Assembly (NCBI GenBank): GCA_017303505.1
Contig: JAFLCP010000032.1
Coordinates: forward strand, 1 to 59,807
Direction: 5' to 3'
Source of the DNA: Planctomycetota bacterium
GTDB taxonomy: Bacteria > Planctomycetota > Planctomycetia > Pirellulales > Pirellulaceae
Length of the DNA stretch: 59,807 bases
Position numbers and translations under genes: made by a program. Under the pieces are notes generated by a model. It searched no databases. It was not told the origin of the DNA and worked only from the letters and a program-made list of their open reading frames with translations. Every line of letters starts with the position of its first letter. Position 1 is the first letter of the stretch. Positions 43,941 to 52,968 of this stretch are shown one piece after another.

Positions 43941-44278
43941 GCGGAGAGGCTCCTGACAGAGGTGAGGTGTACGAAAATGCGATTCATGACAAACGTGCGA
44001 TCGCATGAAATAGTTCGCTCTGATTATAGTCCATTTCACACAGATGTGGGGTAGCCAGTGTTATGGATTGCATAATTGGATTGGCCCATGCAACCGGAAG
44101 GCCTTCACTAGCTAATTCAAATTCCCAGAAATCTGTTCTGAAGATTGCTAGGAAGGAGGATCGATATGGATCGCAGGCATGAGGAGTCGTTTCATTTTTC
44201 GTGATGACGAGTCTTCGCAAATTGGGCCATGGACGGCGCAGATCTGGACAAATTATCCCTAGCTGCGGAATTCGTAAC
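43941..44278. other. Divergent intergenic stretch
   Basis: About 340 bases between the exported isomerase-like gene and the RNase H-like gene. It has no supported gene, repeat or hairpin. Earlier starts for the next gene at 44201 or 44204 fall inside it. Confidence 0.4.
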
Positions 44279-44899
44279 ATGGTCGCTGGCAAACCGCATT
44301 ATCTGCTTTATTGCGGCGTGGTCGTCAATCCGATGCCACCACTTCCTGGAGGAGCGTCAGTACCTTCTCAAGGGGGGAGCAAGTGGCACTTCGTATTGGA
44401 ATCACTCGAATCGGAAGAGCGATTAGAGGCGATTGATTACGAAGCGGAAGGTAGCCCAGATCGTCTCGCTCTTTTGGCGTTGGTCCGAGGCTTAGAAGCA
44501 TTGGAACAGCCCAGTCGAGTCACGCTGCTTACGCCCAGTCGATACGTCAGCCGAGGCCTGCGGTTTGGCTTGTCGGAATGGCAAGAAAACGAGTATCGCT
44601 GGGAGCATTTTGGAACCTGGCGTCTCGTGCGGAATGCCGATCTATGGCGTCGCGTGCAGCATGCCTTAGGTTTCCATGATGTGCTGTGCAGAATGGCACC
44701 TGAAATGAACCAAGTTGCCGAAACCGAAGAACTCGAAATTGCCAGTTTGCGGAAGAGCACCCGCCCTACTACCAAGCCATTGTCGAACATTCCCCCATCC
44801 ACCAAGAGCGTATCCGACCGATGTCTGGATTCGATCCGCGATTTGGGGCATTGGCTGACAGGAAAGTCAGCTGGCGGCTTGGAATTGGCGACGACTTAA
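44279..44899 (+). CDS. RNase H-like protein of uncertain activity
   Basis: The start MVAGKPHYLLYCGVV is supported by its fit to a strand; frames from 44201 are possible. The protein, 206 residues, has the pattern of an RNase H fold: an acidic strand with a Glu/Asp, then LALLALVRGLEALEQPSRVTLLTPSRYV and GLRFGLSEWQENEYRWEHFG with NADLWRRV. This matches family layout but several catalytic acids are not certain, so it could be a degenerate or altered-substrate relative of the true RNase HI at 49241. Function unproven. Confidence 0.6.
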   Translation: MVAGKPHYLLYCGVVVNPMPPLPGGASVPSQGGSKWHFVLESLESEERLEAIDYEAEGSPDRLALLALVRGLEALEQPSRVTLLTPSRYVSRGLRFGLSEWQENEYRWEHFGTWRLVRNADLWRRVQHALGFHDVLCRMAPEMNQVAETEELEIASLRKSTRPTTKPLSNIPPSTKSVSDRCLDSIRDLGHWLTGKSAGGLELATT

Positions 44900-44965
44900 T
44901 CCCCTGCCCTACTACGACCAGATAACCCATTAGCTTATAACAATTGAAATAGAACGGAGTTGGAC

Positions 44966-47176
44966 GTGCGAACACAGGTACCGCTTCATGGAATCCGTCG
45001 GGTGATCGAGGGAACTCATGAGAACCCTGGAGAGGTGTTGGGGCCACATCGAATCGAGCAAGATGGTAGGGAAGCTTTGGCTGTCCGTGCCTATTTGCCC
45101 GGATCCCAACAAGTGTGGTTGGTGGATAAAGAACATCGAGCTGTTCGCCCGATGCGAAAGATTCATCCAGCGGGTTTTTATGAAGGATTGTGCCCGCTCG
45201 GAAGCACGGAGCCCAACAGTCAATATCTACTGAGAGTTGCCAACGAACGAGGTGAAGTGACCGAGATGCAGGATCCGTATGCTGTTGCTCCATTGATGAC
45301 CGATTTCGATCGATACCTTTTCGGTGAAGGCCGAAACTGGAACATCTATCGACGCTTAGGAGCACATTGCCGAACGGTTAATGGTGAAGTAGGCGTCAAC
45401 TTTGCCGTGTGGGCTCCCAATGCTCAATCCATTCAAGTGGTCGGTGATTTCAATTTTTGGGATGGTCGACAACATGCAATGCGCAAACAAATTCCTTCGG
45501 GGATTTGGGAGCTCTTTGTCCCTGCTGCCAAAGTTGGACAGAAATACAAATTTCGCATTCGCGCTTTAGATGGGCAAACCATCGACAAAAGCGATCCGTT
45601 CGGCTTCTATGCTGAATTGCCTCCCCGTACTGCATCGGTTATCACCGAGTTGGGTAACTTTACTTGGTCGGACGATCAATGGATGGAGCGCCGCGCTGCG
45701 GAGGATCCACTTCGCAAACCGATTTCCGTTTATGAACTTCATCTTGGTAGCTGGAAACGTGATTCGCGCGGAATTCATGGCTGGATGAACTATCGCGAAA
45801 TCGCGCATCAAGTCGTCGAATATTGTCGCCAAACAGGTTTCACTCACATCGAATTGATGCCTGTTAGCGAGCATCCATTCACGGGTAGCTGGGGTTATCA
45901 GACCGTTGGTTACTTCAGTATCACCAGCCGGTATGGAACACCTGAAGATTTCAAATATCTCGTCAATTACTGCCATCAAAATGGCATTGGCGTTCTGATC
46001 GATTGGGTACCTGCTCACTTCCCGAAAGATGGACATGGTTTGCGCCGCTTCGATGGCAGTGCATTGTATGAACACGAAGATCCTCGTCAGGGTGAGCATC
46101 CTGACTGGGGCACCATGATCTTCAACTATGGTCGCAATGAAGTTCGCAATTTCCTCATTGCCAACGCATTGTTCTGGCTTGACGAATATCACATCGACGG
46201 TCTACGCGTCGATGCCGTAGCTTCGATGTTGTATCTCGATTACAGCCGCAAGCATGGTGAATGGGTTCCGAACGTACATGGCGGACGTGAGAACCTCGAT
46301 GCCATTCACCTGTTGCGAGAGTTCAATGCCCAAGCCCATGCCCAATACCCTGGCGTGTTGACCATTGCAGAAGAATCGACTGCTTGGCCAGGTGTGAGTC
46401 GCCCCGTCGAAAGCGGTGGCTTGGGATTTTCGCTCAAATGGAATATGGGCTGGATGAACGATACATTGCGCTACATGCGACATGATCCGATTCATCGCAA
46501 ATATCATCATGATGAGATTACATTCAGCCTGATTTATGCATTCACCGAGAACTTTGCTTTACCACTCTCGCACGATGAAGTTGTGCATGGCAAGGGAGCG
46601 TTGGTAGCGCAGATGGCTGGGGATCTATGGCAGAAATTTGCCAACTTGCGATTGCTCTACAGCTATATGTGGACGCATCCAGGCAAGAAGCTACTCTTCA
46701 TGGGAAGTGAAATCGCCCAATGGCATGAATGGAATCATGATGCAGAAATTCAATGGGATTTGTTGAAGTGGGATAATCATGCTGGCATGCAACGCTTGCT
46801 GGGTGATCTCAACCGCTTATTGGTTCAAGAGCCATCTTTGTATCAAGTTGACTTTTCGGCTGAAGGCTTTGAATGGGTGGATTGCTTGAATCGTGAAGAT
46901 AGCACTCTCTCGTTTATTCGCTACGCCGAAGACAAATCGAATTGGTTATTGGTGTGCTGTAACTTCACCCCAGTGGTTCGTGACTATCGAGTTGGTGTGC
47001 CTGCCAACGCGTTTTATCGCGAAATCTTTAACAGTGATTCGTCTTATTATGGCGGTAGCAACGTGGGTAACTTCCCAGGTGTGCAAGCCGAAACCATTCC
47101 GCAACACGGCCGACAACAATCGATTAATCTGCGTTTGCCCCCATTGGCGACGATGGTTTTCCGACCCGAACGCTAA
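44966..47176 (+). CDS. glgB: 1,4-alpha-glucan branching enzyme
   Basis: A 736-residue GH13 enzyme that makes alpha-1,6 branches in glycogen. N-terminal carbohydrate-binding domains (about 1-200) precede the (beta/alpha)8 barrel. Catalytic parts: GLRVDAVASMLYLDYSR with the nucleophile Asp, TIAEEST with the acid Glu, and LPLSHDEVVHGKG with the third acid. GGAG lies six bases before the GTG start, favouring it over the TTG at 44960. A strong terminator follows. Confidence 0.95.
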   Translation: MRTQVPLHGIRRVIEGTHENPGEVLGPHRIEQDGREALAVRAYLPGSQQVWLVDKEHRAVRPMRKIHPAGFYEGLCPLGSTEPNSQYLLRVANERGEVTEMQDPYAVAPLMTDFDRYLFGEGRNWNIYRRLGAHCRTVNGEVGVNFAVWAPNAQSIQVVGDFNFWDGRQHAMRKQIPSGIWELFVPAAKVGQKYKFRIRALDGQTIDKSDPFGFYAELPPRTASVITELGNFTWSDDQWMERRAAEDPLRKPISVYELHLGSWKRDSRGIHGWMNYREIAHQVVEYCRQTGFTHIELMPVSEHPFTGSWGYQTVGYFSITSRYGTPEDFKYLVNYCHQNGIGVLIDWVPAHFPKDGHGLRRFDGSALYEHEDPRQGEHPDWGTMIFNYGRNEVRNFLIANALFWLDEYHIDGLRVDAVASMLYLDYSRKHGEWVPNVHGGRENLDAIHLLREFNAQAHAQYPGVLTIAEESTAWPGVSRPVESGGLGFSLKWNMGWMNDTLRYMRHDPIHRKYHHDEITFSLIYAFTENFALPLSHDEVVHGKGALVAQMAGDLWQKFANLRLLYSYMWTHPGKKLLFMGSEIAQWHEWNHDAEIQWDLLKWDNHAGMQRLLGDLNRLLVQEPSLYQVDFSAEGFEWVDCLNREDSTLSFIRYAEDKSNWLLVCCNFTPVVRDYRVGVPANAFYREIFNSDSSYYGGSNVGNFPGVQAETIPQHGRQQSINLRLPPLATMVFRPER

Positions 47177-47202
47177 TCGATTGAAGCCTGCAAATTCGCA
47201 AC

Positions 47203-47237
47203 CCATCATCGCGCTAAGACCGATAGCGCGATGATGG
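47203..47237. terminator. Bidirectional terminator after glgB
   Basis: A 14-bp perfect stem, CCATCATCGCGCTA (47203-47216) with TAGCGCGATGATGG (47224-47237), and a T-rich stretch after it. It lies between two convergent genes (glgB and the secreted GIY-YIG gene), so it may serve both. Confidence 0.85.
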
Positions 47238-47266
47238 TTGGTTTCGATTGTTATTGCCAGATGGGC

Positions 47267-48151
47267 TCATGGAGCAAGATTGAGACGCGGCTTGCGAGAG
47301 CGAATCAGTTCGCTTTCGTAAGCCCGACGAGAGGCGAGTTTTTCCCCTGGTGAGCCTTCGGCAAACTCATGCAGTTCAATCGTCAGCTCTGTGCCGCCAT
47401 GCTCCAACATGTAGTTGCGAAGTTGATCGCGATCTGATTCTTTCAGATGATGTGTCAATCTGTCGCGAAGATTATTTGATTGCCCAATGTAAAGGTAACC
47501 GGTTGCGTCTCGAAAGATGTAGATACCAGGGCGAGTCGTTGTTTCAGGTAAATGGCTGGTTAGCTCATCAAACGTGTATTCGCTAATGTTGACCTTCCAG
47601 TCACTTGCTTGAATGACCAATTCCGGTTGTAGTTGTCGCGACTTACGGAGTCTAAGAGCCGCTTTGCGCAGAAGGTAAACGTCGGTGTTCGGGGAGAGTT
47701 CGATGGCCAATTCGTCAAAGGCTTTCAGCAACTCAGGATCGCACAAGATTTGATCGAAGTGAACTTTCTTTTCATCAGCCATGCGGCGAGCTGCAATCTC
47801 CGCCGCGATCGTGAAGTCCTCAAGTGATGTACGTTCTCTTTCGGTCGAACGAATCTTGAGCCGTCCCCCCTTGCGGACTCGCAAGAGAGTCTCGAATAAG
47901 AGTGTCTCATCGGCATCTGCGCCGGCAAGTTTGCACGAGTCTACAAATTTATGACGCCGTTGATCGTGCAGCATCACTTCATCGACGCTCCAGCCCTCGG
48001 CAGACTTTTCAAAGGCTTTAACGACAATCTTCTCGATATCCTGCGACTCGGATTCGACTGGTTTGTTTTGTGTCGAGCCAACTTGAGACAGAACGAGCAA
48101 ATGGGTGGCGGTTAGCAAAAAAACAATGATTCGTGAGAAAGTTGGATGCAT
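47267..48151 (-). CDS. Secreted GIY-YIG-domain protein
   Basis: A 294-residue protein with a signal peptide (SRIIVFLLTATHLLVLSQVGS) and, in the C-terminal third, a GIY-YIG domain: GIYIFRDATGYLYIGQSNNL with Arg in LRDRLTHHL and further conserved residues. Residues about 40-190 form a helical domain of unknown type. GIY-YIG nucleases cut DNA, so export is unusual; a periplasmic nuclease against incoming DNA is possible. The signal peptide seems genuine, but processing is unproven. Confidence 0.7.
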   Translation of the reverse strand: MHPTFSRIIVFLLTATHLLVLSQVGSTQNKPVESESQDIEKIVVKAFEKSAEGWSVDEVMLHDQRRHKFVDSCKLAGADADETLLFETLLRVRKGGRLKIRSTERERTSLEDFTIAAEIAARRMADEKKVHFDQILCDPELLKAFDELAIELSPNTDVYLLRKAALRLRKSRQLQPELVIQASDWKVNISEYTFDELTSHLPETTTRPGIYIFRDATGYLYIGQSNNLRDRLTHHLKESDRDQLRNYMLEHGGTELTIELHEFAEGSPGEKLASRRAYESELIRSRKPRLNLAP

Positions 48152-48341
48152 AGACTAAGATCGCAAAATCGGGGACATAAATGGATCAGACTTTCGATTG
48201 GCGAGTAGTGTGCAAAATTATAGCAGAATTTATGCGTCACATTCCACTGGGCTCTAGTCGCCGTAGGGTCAGCCATTTATCATCTAACCACCAACCGGTC
48301 GGTTGATGCGGTAAAGTTCAGCGAAATGTGGATAGGGGCGA

Positions 48342-49244
48342 GTGGATTTGAAGCGAATTGAGGCAATACTCGTCGTAGGCGCTGGGTGGGTTGGACGTCA
48401 AATTGCGATGACCATGGCAGCCGGCGGGTGCCGTGTTTTTTTGATGGATGAAAAATCCGAAGTCATTACTCAAGCGCTCGACTGGATGAATGGTCAAGCA
48501 GGCCGGTTGTTTGCCGCTGGAACTTGGACCGAAAAACAACGCGACAACGTGCGCGAGTCGATTATGGGAGTGAATCCCAAAAATCTTTCGGTGTTGGAAC
48601 CCGATTTGGTGATCGAGTGCGTTCCCGAACAAGCATCTCTTAAGAAACGCGTCTTGAAATCGTTGGGAGAGAAATGCGGCGAAGAGGTGATCATCACTTC
48701 GAACAGTTCGTATTTTGTCCCTTCCATGTTCAAGGGAGCGATCAAGCACCCTGAGCGTTTTCTGCATTTCCATTTTCATGTTCCCGTATTTCTGACCAAT
48801 GCGGTGGACATCATGCCGTGGTCTGGCACAACGCCGCAAATTGTAGAGAGGCTGGTCGAGCTTTCAGAGCGCATCGGTCAGAAGCCACTCATTTGTCGGC
48901 AGGAACACCCAGGTTATGTGTTTAACTGGTTGTTGCAGGCGTTGTTGAAGGCGGCTATGGAGCTCGCTCAACAAGGAGTGGCTGACCCCTCCGAGATCGA
49001 TCAACGTTGGAAAGATCTGACGGGAATGAAACGAGGGCCATTCTGGATAATGGACCAGATAGGACTAGATGTTATTCATCAAGTTCTTCAAAATGGTCGC
49101 TTCACGCAGCCGATTGCGGCCGAAGTCTTGATTGAATTTTTGGAGCCTCTCGTCGCTTCAGGAAAACTTGGGCAAAAAACGGGCCAAGGTTTTTTCTCGT
49201 ATGCGGACCAGATGCTCGATTGGGAAGAAGGATCGCTGGAATGA
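48342..49244 (+). CDS. 3-hydroxyacyl-CoA dehydrogenase-family protein
   Basis: A 300-residue protein with a Rossmann start VVGAGWVGRQIAMTMAAGG, acidic switch DEKS, and the family's conserved parts ITSNSSYFVPSMF, HPERFLHFHFHVP and QEHPGYVFNWL. It oxidises a 3-hydroxyacyl-type substrate with NAD. It lies in an overlapping pair with rnhA (ATGA). GTG start with an AGGGG sequence upstream is used. The exact substrate is not clear. Confidence 0.85.
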   Translation: MDLKRIEAILVVGAGWVGRQIAMTMAAGGCRVFLMDEKSEVITQALDWMNGQAGRLFAAGTWTEKQRDNVRESIMGVNPKNLSVLEPDLVIECVPEQASLKKRVLKSLGEKCGEEVIITSNSSYFVPSMFKGAIKHPERFLHFHFHVPVFLTNAVDIMPWSGTTPQIVERLVELSERIGQKPLICRQEHPGYVFNWLLQALLKAAMELAQQGVADPSEIDQRWKDLTGMKRGPFWIMDQIGLDVIHQVLQNGRFTQPIAAEVLIEFLEPLVASGKLGQKTGQGFFSYADQMLDWEEGSLE

Positions 49245-49711
49245 GTTCTGAAGTGACAAAACGATCTGTTGTGGAACTCTACACGGATGGTGCCTGCAGT
49301 GGGAATCCTGGACCGGGTGGCTGGGCTTACATTTTGCGCGATAAGGCCACCAAAAAAGAACGCGTGGATTCCGGGGGGAAGCGTGATACGACGAACAATC
49401 AAATGGAAATGATTGCCGTCATCGAGGGCCTGAAGGCGCTAAAAAGATCTTGCGTGGTGGAACTCTATTCGGATAGTTCGTACGTATTGCAAGGCTTGAA
49501 TGAATGGATGAAGGGCTGGAAACAGAAAGGTTGGCGTCGAAAATCTAAGAATGGTGGCTTCGAAGAGGTGAAAAATGTGGAGCTTTGGAAGGAGCTCGAT
49601 CAATTGATTCAACGCCATGAGATGCACTATCACCATGTGCGCGGACATAGTGGCCATCCAGAAAATGAACGCTGCGATCAAATGGCTGTTGCCGCTTCAC
49701 AATCTGTGTAA
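49241..49711 (+). CDS. rnhA: Ribonuclease HI
   Basis: A 156-residue RNase HI that removes RNA from RNA-DNA hybrids. Catalytic acids: Asp in LYTDGACSGNPGPGG, Glu in NNQMEMIAVIEGL, Asp in LYSDSSYVLQGL and Asp near the end (ENERCDQMA). The basic handle KGWKQKGWRRKSK is present. The ATG overlaps the previous stop by four bases. It is of full length and typical. Confidence 0.95.
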   Translation: MSSEVTKRSVVELYTDGACSGNPGPGGWAYILRDKATKKERVDSGGKRDTTNNQMEMIAVIEGLKALKRSCVVELYSDSSYVLQGLNEWMKGWKQKGWRRKSKNGGFEEVKNVELWKELDQLIQRHEMHYHHVRGHSGHPENERCDQMAVAASQSV

Positions 49712-49741
49712 GCAAAAACGGATTAAACTGTAACGCTGAGG

Positions 49742-49910
49742 CAAACAGTAAGGCCTGTTTGAGCGGCAATCGTCCCTCCTCTGGTGATGATTAACGGTTG
49801 TAACGGCTGTGCCGAGAATCCGCAATCTTCCAAACATTCGACGGGTAAGGGGCCGATACCCTGCAAAGAGGAGCACTGTAGCTCCAGAGCGACTACCATT
49901 TCGTGGTAGT
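49742..49910 (+). repeat. Two hairpins in leader of BBP7 gene
   Basis: CAAACAG/CTGTTTG at 49742-49761 and ACTACCA/TGGTAGT at 49892-49910 fall in the 280-base gap before the outer-membrane gene. They might be a weak terminator for rnhA and a 5' UTR hairpin for the next message. No gene is visible. Confidence 0.4.
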
Positions 49911-49991
49911 TGTTCCTAGGAAGAAGCAGGGAAGTTTACCCAGGCGGTATAGTTTCACAACGAACGCCAAAGTCGCCAAGGATGGTGAGTC

Positions 49992-51728
49992 ATGCTGTTG
50001 CGGTTTGGAACTCGCACGTTCATTAAGAGCTTATTGATTGCTGCTGGTTTGCCAGCCATTCTTGCCGCTCAGAGTCCATACACATTGCCAAGTTATCCGC
50101 AAAATCCTGCCGGCGTTCCATCAGGGTACAACGCGCCTGTAGGATACGGAATGCCTATTGCCCAACCGCAGATCAACAACAGCGCGCCCGTTTCGGCTCC
50201 GATCTCAGTGCCAGTTTCGGGCGGTGCCGCAGTGCCTGGCTATTCTGCCAATGGATTTGGCAACGGCTTAGCACCTTCTTCGATTGCATCAGGCATGAGT
50301 GCACCCAATATCACCGCTCCGATGGGATCGGTTCAGAGCGTGCCAGGCTCTTCGATGCCGAACGCTGTTCCCGTATCCGGGTATGCCGGTCAAGCGGCGC
50401 AGTACCAACGGCCAAGCATGCCAACTCGTTTGGTTTCGAACGCAACGTTCAGCGACGAACCAACCATGAGCACATCCGAAGCCTTCCAGAGTTCCAACGA
50501 TCCTTCCGGCAATTGCCAGAGCTGTGGGACAACTGGCTACACCGGGCCGACAATGGATAGCGGACTCGATTATAGTTGCAATGGATTGCCGTGGTGTGAT
50601 GGACCATCGAACTCCGGCTGCTTCGCTTCGTTGGAGGCTCTGTTATTTTTTATGAGCAAACCCAATGTCGCAACGTTCGGTGACGAAGCCTCAGAGCGAG
50701 TCGTTACGGTCAACGGTGTGACCTACATGTTTGAGAATTCGCTCGATTCGTCGTGGATTAGCAACGACGGGGCTTGGGGACAAAGACTCGATTTCGGTAA
50801 CGTCAACCAAGATTGCGGTTGGTTCGTTAGCTTGTGGAATGTCAAGCAAGCCCAGACATATTCGACGACAGGTGTGTCGTTTGTGCCCGACGATCCAAGT
50901 GGATTGATGCGAGGTTTCGTAGACGGAAACGCGGACGGGATTGACGACGACTTAGATGGTGACAACATCTATGGTCGAAATGGTATCGACCTTGGTACGT
51001 TTGATGCCGGTCCACCTCCGGGCTTTATTCCACCGCTGGACGGACAGCCTGACGCTGGTGCTCCGTTGGATCAAGGCGATATGCTCACTTGGTTGCAAAC
51101 CTTTAATACAGTGACATCCTCGAACAAGTTGACTTTGATCAACGCGGAATTGAACCGCTTGTATCGTGTCCCAGGCCATAGTTGGTCGCATGAAATCGAC
51201 TATTACTATGGTATTCGCTATATGCAAGTCAAAGACATCTATAACGTCACTGCCAATGGTGGCTTCTTAGGTCAAAGTGTTTGGAATGCTGAGAGCGACA
51301 ACAATTTGATTGGTCCTCAGATTGGTATGCGATGGTCACGGCGGACTCGGGCTGTCGGCTTTTCGGTGGACGGTCGATTCTTTGCAGCTTACAACCGCCA
51401 GGACAACGATCTTCGAGGCAACACGGCTAGCAACTTCGCAGCTAACGGTGCCGCTAACAACCCTGCAGCTTTGACAAGCGAATCTTTTGTGGACGGTTTC
51501 GGTAATGATGCCTTTTCACCAACGGGTGAATTGCGAGCGGACATGATTCTAAAGATGAGCCGTTCATGGGCCTTTAAGGTTGGATATACTGGACTCGTGG
51601 TCGGCGATGTATCACGAGCTAGCCCGAAGATTGTATATGCTCTACCGCGATCTTCATTGCGAGATGTCGACTCGGACACAACCTTGATTTCGCACGGTGT
51701 GAACTTCGGTTTGGAATACAATCGATAG
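49992..51728 (+). CDS. BBP7-type outer-membrane beta-barrel protein
   Basis: A 578-residue protein with an N-terminal signal peptide (ending about ILAAQ), a Ser/Pro/Gly-rich region to about 170, a Cys-containing segment (CQSCGTTGY; CNGLPWCDG) and a beta-rich C-terminal barrel ending GVNFGLEYNR. This fits the BBP7 family of planctomycete outer-membrane proteins. It presumably forms a channel or surface protein. AAGGA lies upstream of the ATG. A bidirectional terminator follows. Confidence 0.75.
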   Translation: MLLRFGTRTFIKSLLIAAGLPAILAAQSPYTLPSYPQNPAGVPSGYNAPVGYGMPIAQPQINNSAPVSAPISVPVSGGAAVPGYSANGFGNGLAPSSIASGMSAPNITAPMGSVQSVPGSSMPNAVPVSGYAGQAAQYQRPSMPTRLVSNATFSDEPTMSTSEAFQSSNDPSGNCQSCGTTGYTGPTMDSGLDYSCNGLPWCDGPSNSGCFASLEALLFFMSKPNVATFGDEASERVVTVNGVTYMFENSLDSSWISNDGAWGQRLDFGNVNQDCGWFVSLWNVKQAQTYSTTGVSFVPDDPSGLMRGFVDGNADGIDDDLDGDNIYGRNGIDLGTFDAGPPPGFIPPLDGQPDAGAPLDQGDMLTWLQTFNTVTSSNKLTLINAELNRLYRVPGHSWSHEIDYYYGIRYMQVKDIYNVTANGGFLGQSVWNAESDNNLIGPQIGMRWSRRTRAVGFSVDGRFFAAYNRQDNDLRGNTASNFAANGAANNPAALTSESFVDGFGNDAFSPTGELRADMILKMSRSWAFKVGYTGLVVGDVSRASPKIVYALPRSSLRDVDSDTTLISHGVNFGLEYNR

Positions 51729-51788
51729 TAACCAAAGCTTGAGAACAGCAACTATACCGTGCTGGTCCTCTGCGTTGAAAAAAAACAG

Positions 51789-51817
51789 AAACGCGATCTC
51801 GAAAAGAGGTCGCGTTT
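51789..51817. terminator. Bidirectional terminator after BBP7 gene
   Basis: AAACGCGATCTC (51789-51800) pairs with GAGGTCGCGTTT (51806-51817), one G-T pair, loop GAAAA. T-rich after it (plus strand) and A-rich before it, so it works in both directions between convergent genes. Confidence 0.85.
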
Positions 51818-51822
51818 TCTTT

Positions 51823-52968
51823 TTATATCTTGGATAGCGCTTGGTTCAAATCGTGAATGAGATCTTCTGGATCTTCTAGGCCCACAGAAAGTCGAATCAA
51901 ACGGTCTGAGATGCCTGCTGCTGCTCGTGCTTCCGGAGCATAACTGGCGTGAGACATCGTGGCGGGATGAGCAATTAACGATTCGACTGCGCCTAGGCTC
52001 ACTGCTAAACCGAATAGTTCGGTTGATTTGCAAACCATTTTCGTGGCTGCGAGATCTCCGTTGACTTCGAAGCTCATCATGGTACCGAACATCCCGTTCA
52101 ATTGTTCACGCGCAAGTTCATGGCCGGGATGCGTCTTCAGTCCCGGATAGAGGACTCGGGTCACCTTCGGATGTTGGCTAAGGTGCTCGGCAATTTGCAT
52201 GGCGGTGCGGCATTGCTCACGCATGCGTATTTCGAGTGTCTTCATGCCGCGGCCAAGAAGGTACGCTTCAAGAGGTCCACAGGCCGAGCCGCACGCGTTT
52301 TGTACGAAATAGAGTCGCTTGTGCAATTCGGGATCTGCCGTCACTAACGCACCTACCAAGCAATCGCTATGGCCTCCCAGATATTTGGTGGCGGAGTGCA
52401 TAACAATGTCCGCACCCAGCTCGAGTGGACGACAGAGAGCTGGTGAAGCAAAGGTGTTGTCGACGCCAAGCAACAAGTTGTGTTCTCGAGCAAAGGCAAC
52501 ACATTGTCGGATGTTTGGGATGCTCATCAGCGGGTTGCCGATGGTTTCGATCCAGAGCAACTTCGTTTGGGGGCGAAGTGCCGCTTTTAATTCTTCCGGT
52601 TGATTGACATCCACCAATGTGACTTCGATGCCGGAGCGATCGCAGATCTTGTGCAGCAGTCGGTAGGAACCGCCATATAGGTCGCGGTTCGCGATAATGT
52701 GATCGCCCTTTTGAAACAACATGGTGACACAATGGGTGGCAGCCATCCCTGACGCGAAGAGCAAGGCATTGGTACCCGACTCTAGGTCAGCGATGGTTGT
52801 TTCCACATTTTTGCGGGTAGGTGATCCACTGCGCGAGTAATCGAACTCCCCCCATTCACCCACTCCAGGTTGTATAAAGGTGGTGGCGAGATAGATCGGC
52901 GGGACGACTGCACCCGTTTGTGGATCGGGCTCATTCCCGACATGAATTGCGCGTGTCCGAAACTTCAT
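51823..52968 (-). CDS. Cystathionine gamma-synthase/lyase-family PLP enzyme
   Basis: A 381-residue PLP enzyme with the transsulfuration family signature: [11 protein letters not shown] carrying the catalytic Lys, [10 protein letters not shown]; also [14 protein letters not shown] and VDNTFASP. The family includes cystathionine synthases and lyases and methionine gamma-lyase; which reaction is used is not decided by sequence alone. ATG at 52968 overlaps the stop of the upstream paralogue by four bases. This is the second of two coupled relatives. Confidence 0.88.
   Translation of the reverse strand: MKFRTRAIHVGNEPDPQTGAVVPPIYLATTFIQPGVGEWGEFDYSRSGSPTRKNVETTIADLESGTNALLFASGMAATHCVTMLFQKGDHIIANRDLYGGSYRLLHKICDRSGIEVTLVDVNQPEELKAALRPQTKLLWIETIGNPLMSIPNIRQCVAFAREHNLLLGVDNTFASPALCRPLELGADIVMHSATKYLGGHSDCLVGALVTADPELHKRLYFVQNACGSACGPLEAYLLGRGMKTLEIRMREQCRTAMQIAEHLSQHPKVTRVLYPGLKTHPGHELAREQLNGMFGTMMSFEVNGDLAATKMVCKSTELFGLAVSLGAVESLIAHPATMSHASYAPEARAAAGISDRLIRLSVGLEDPEDLIHDLNQALSKI

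Noticed and set aside
44769..45365. A 198-codon minus-strand frame opposite the start of glgB
   Set aside because: The plus-strand glgB and RNase H-like genes explain this DNA; the frame has no recognisable domain.
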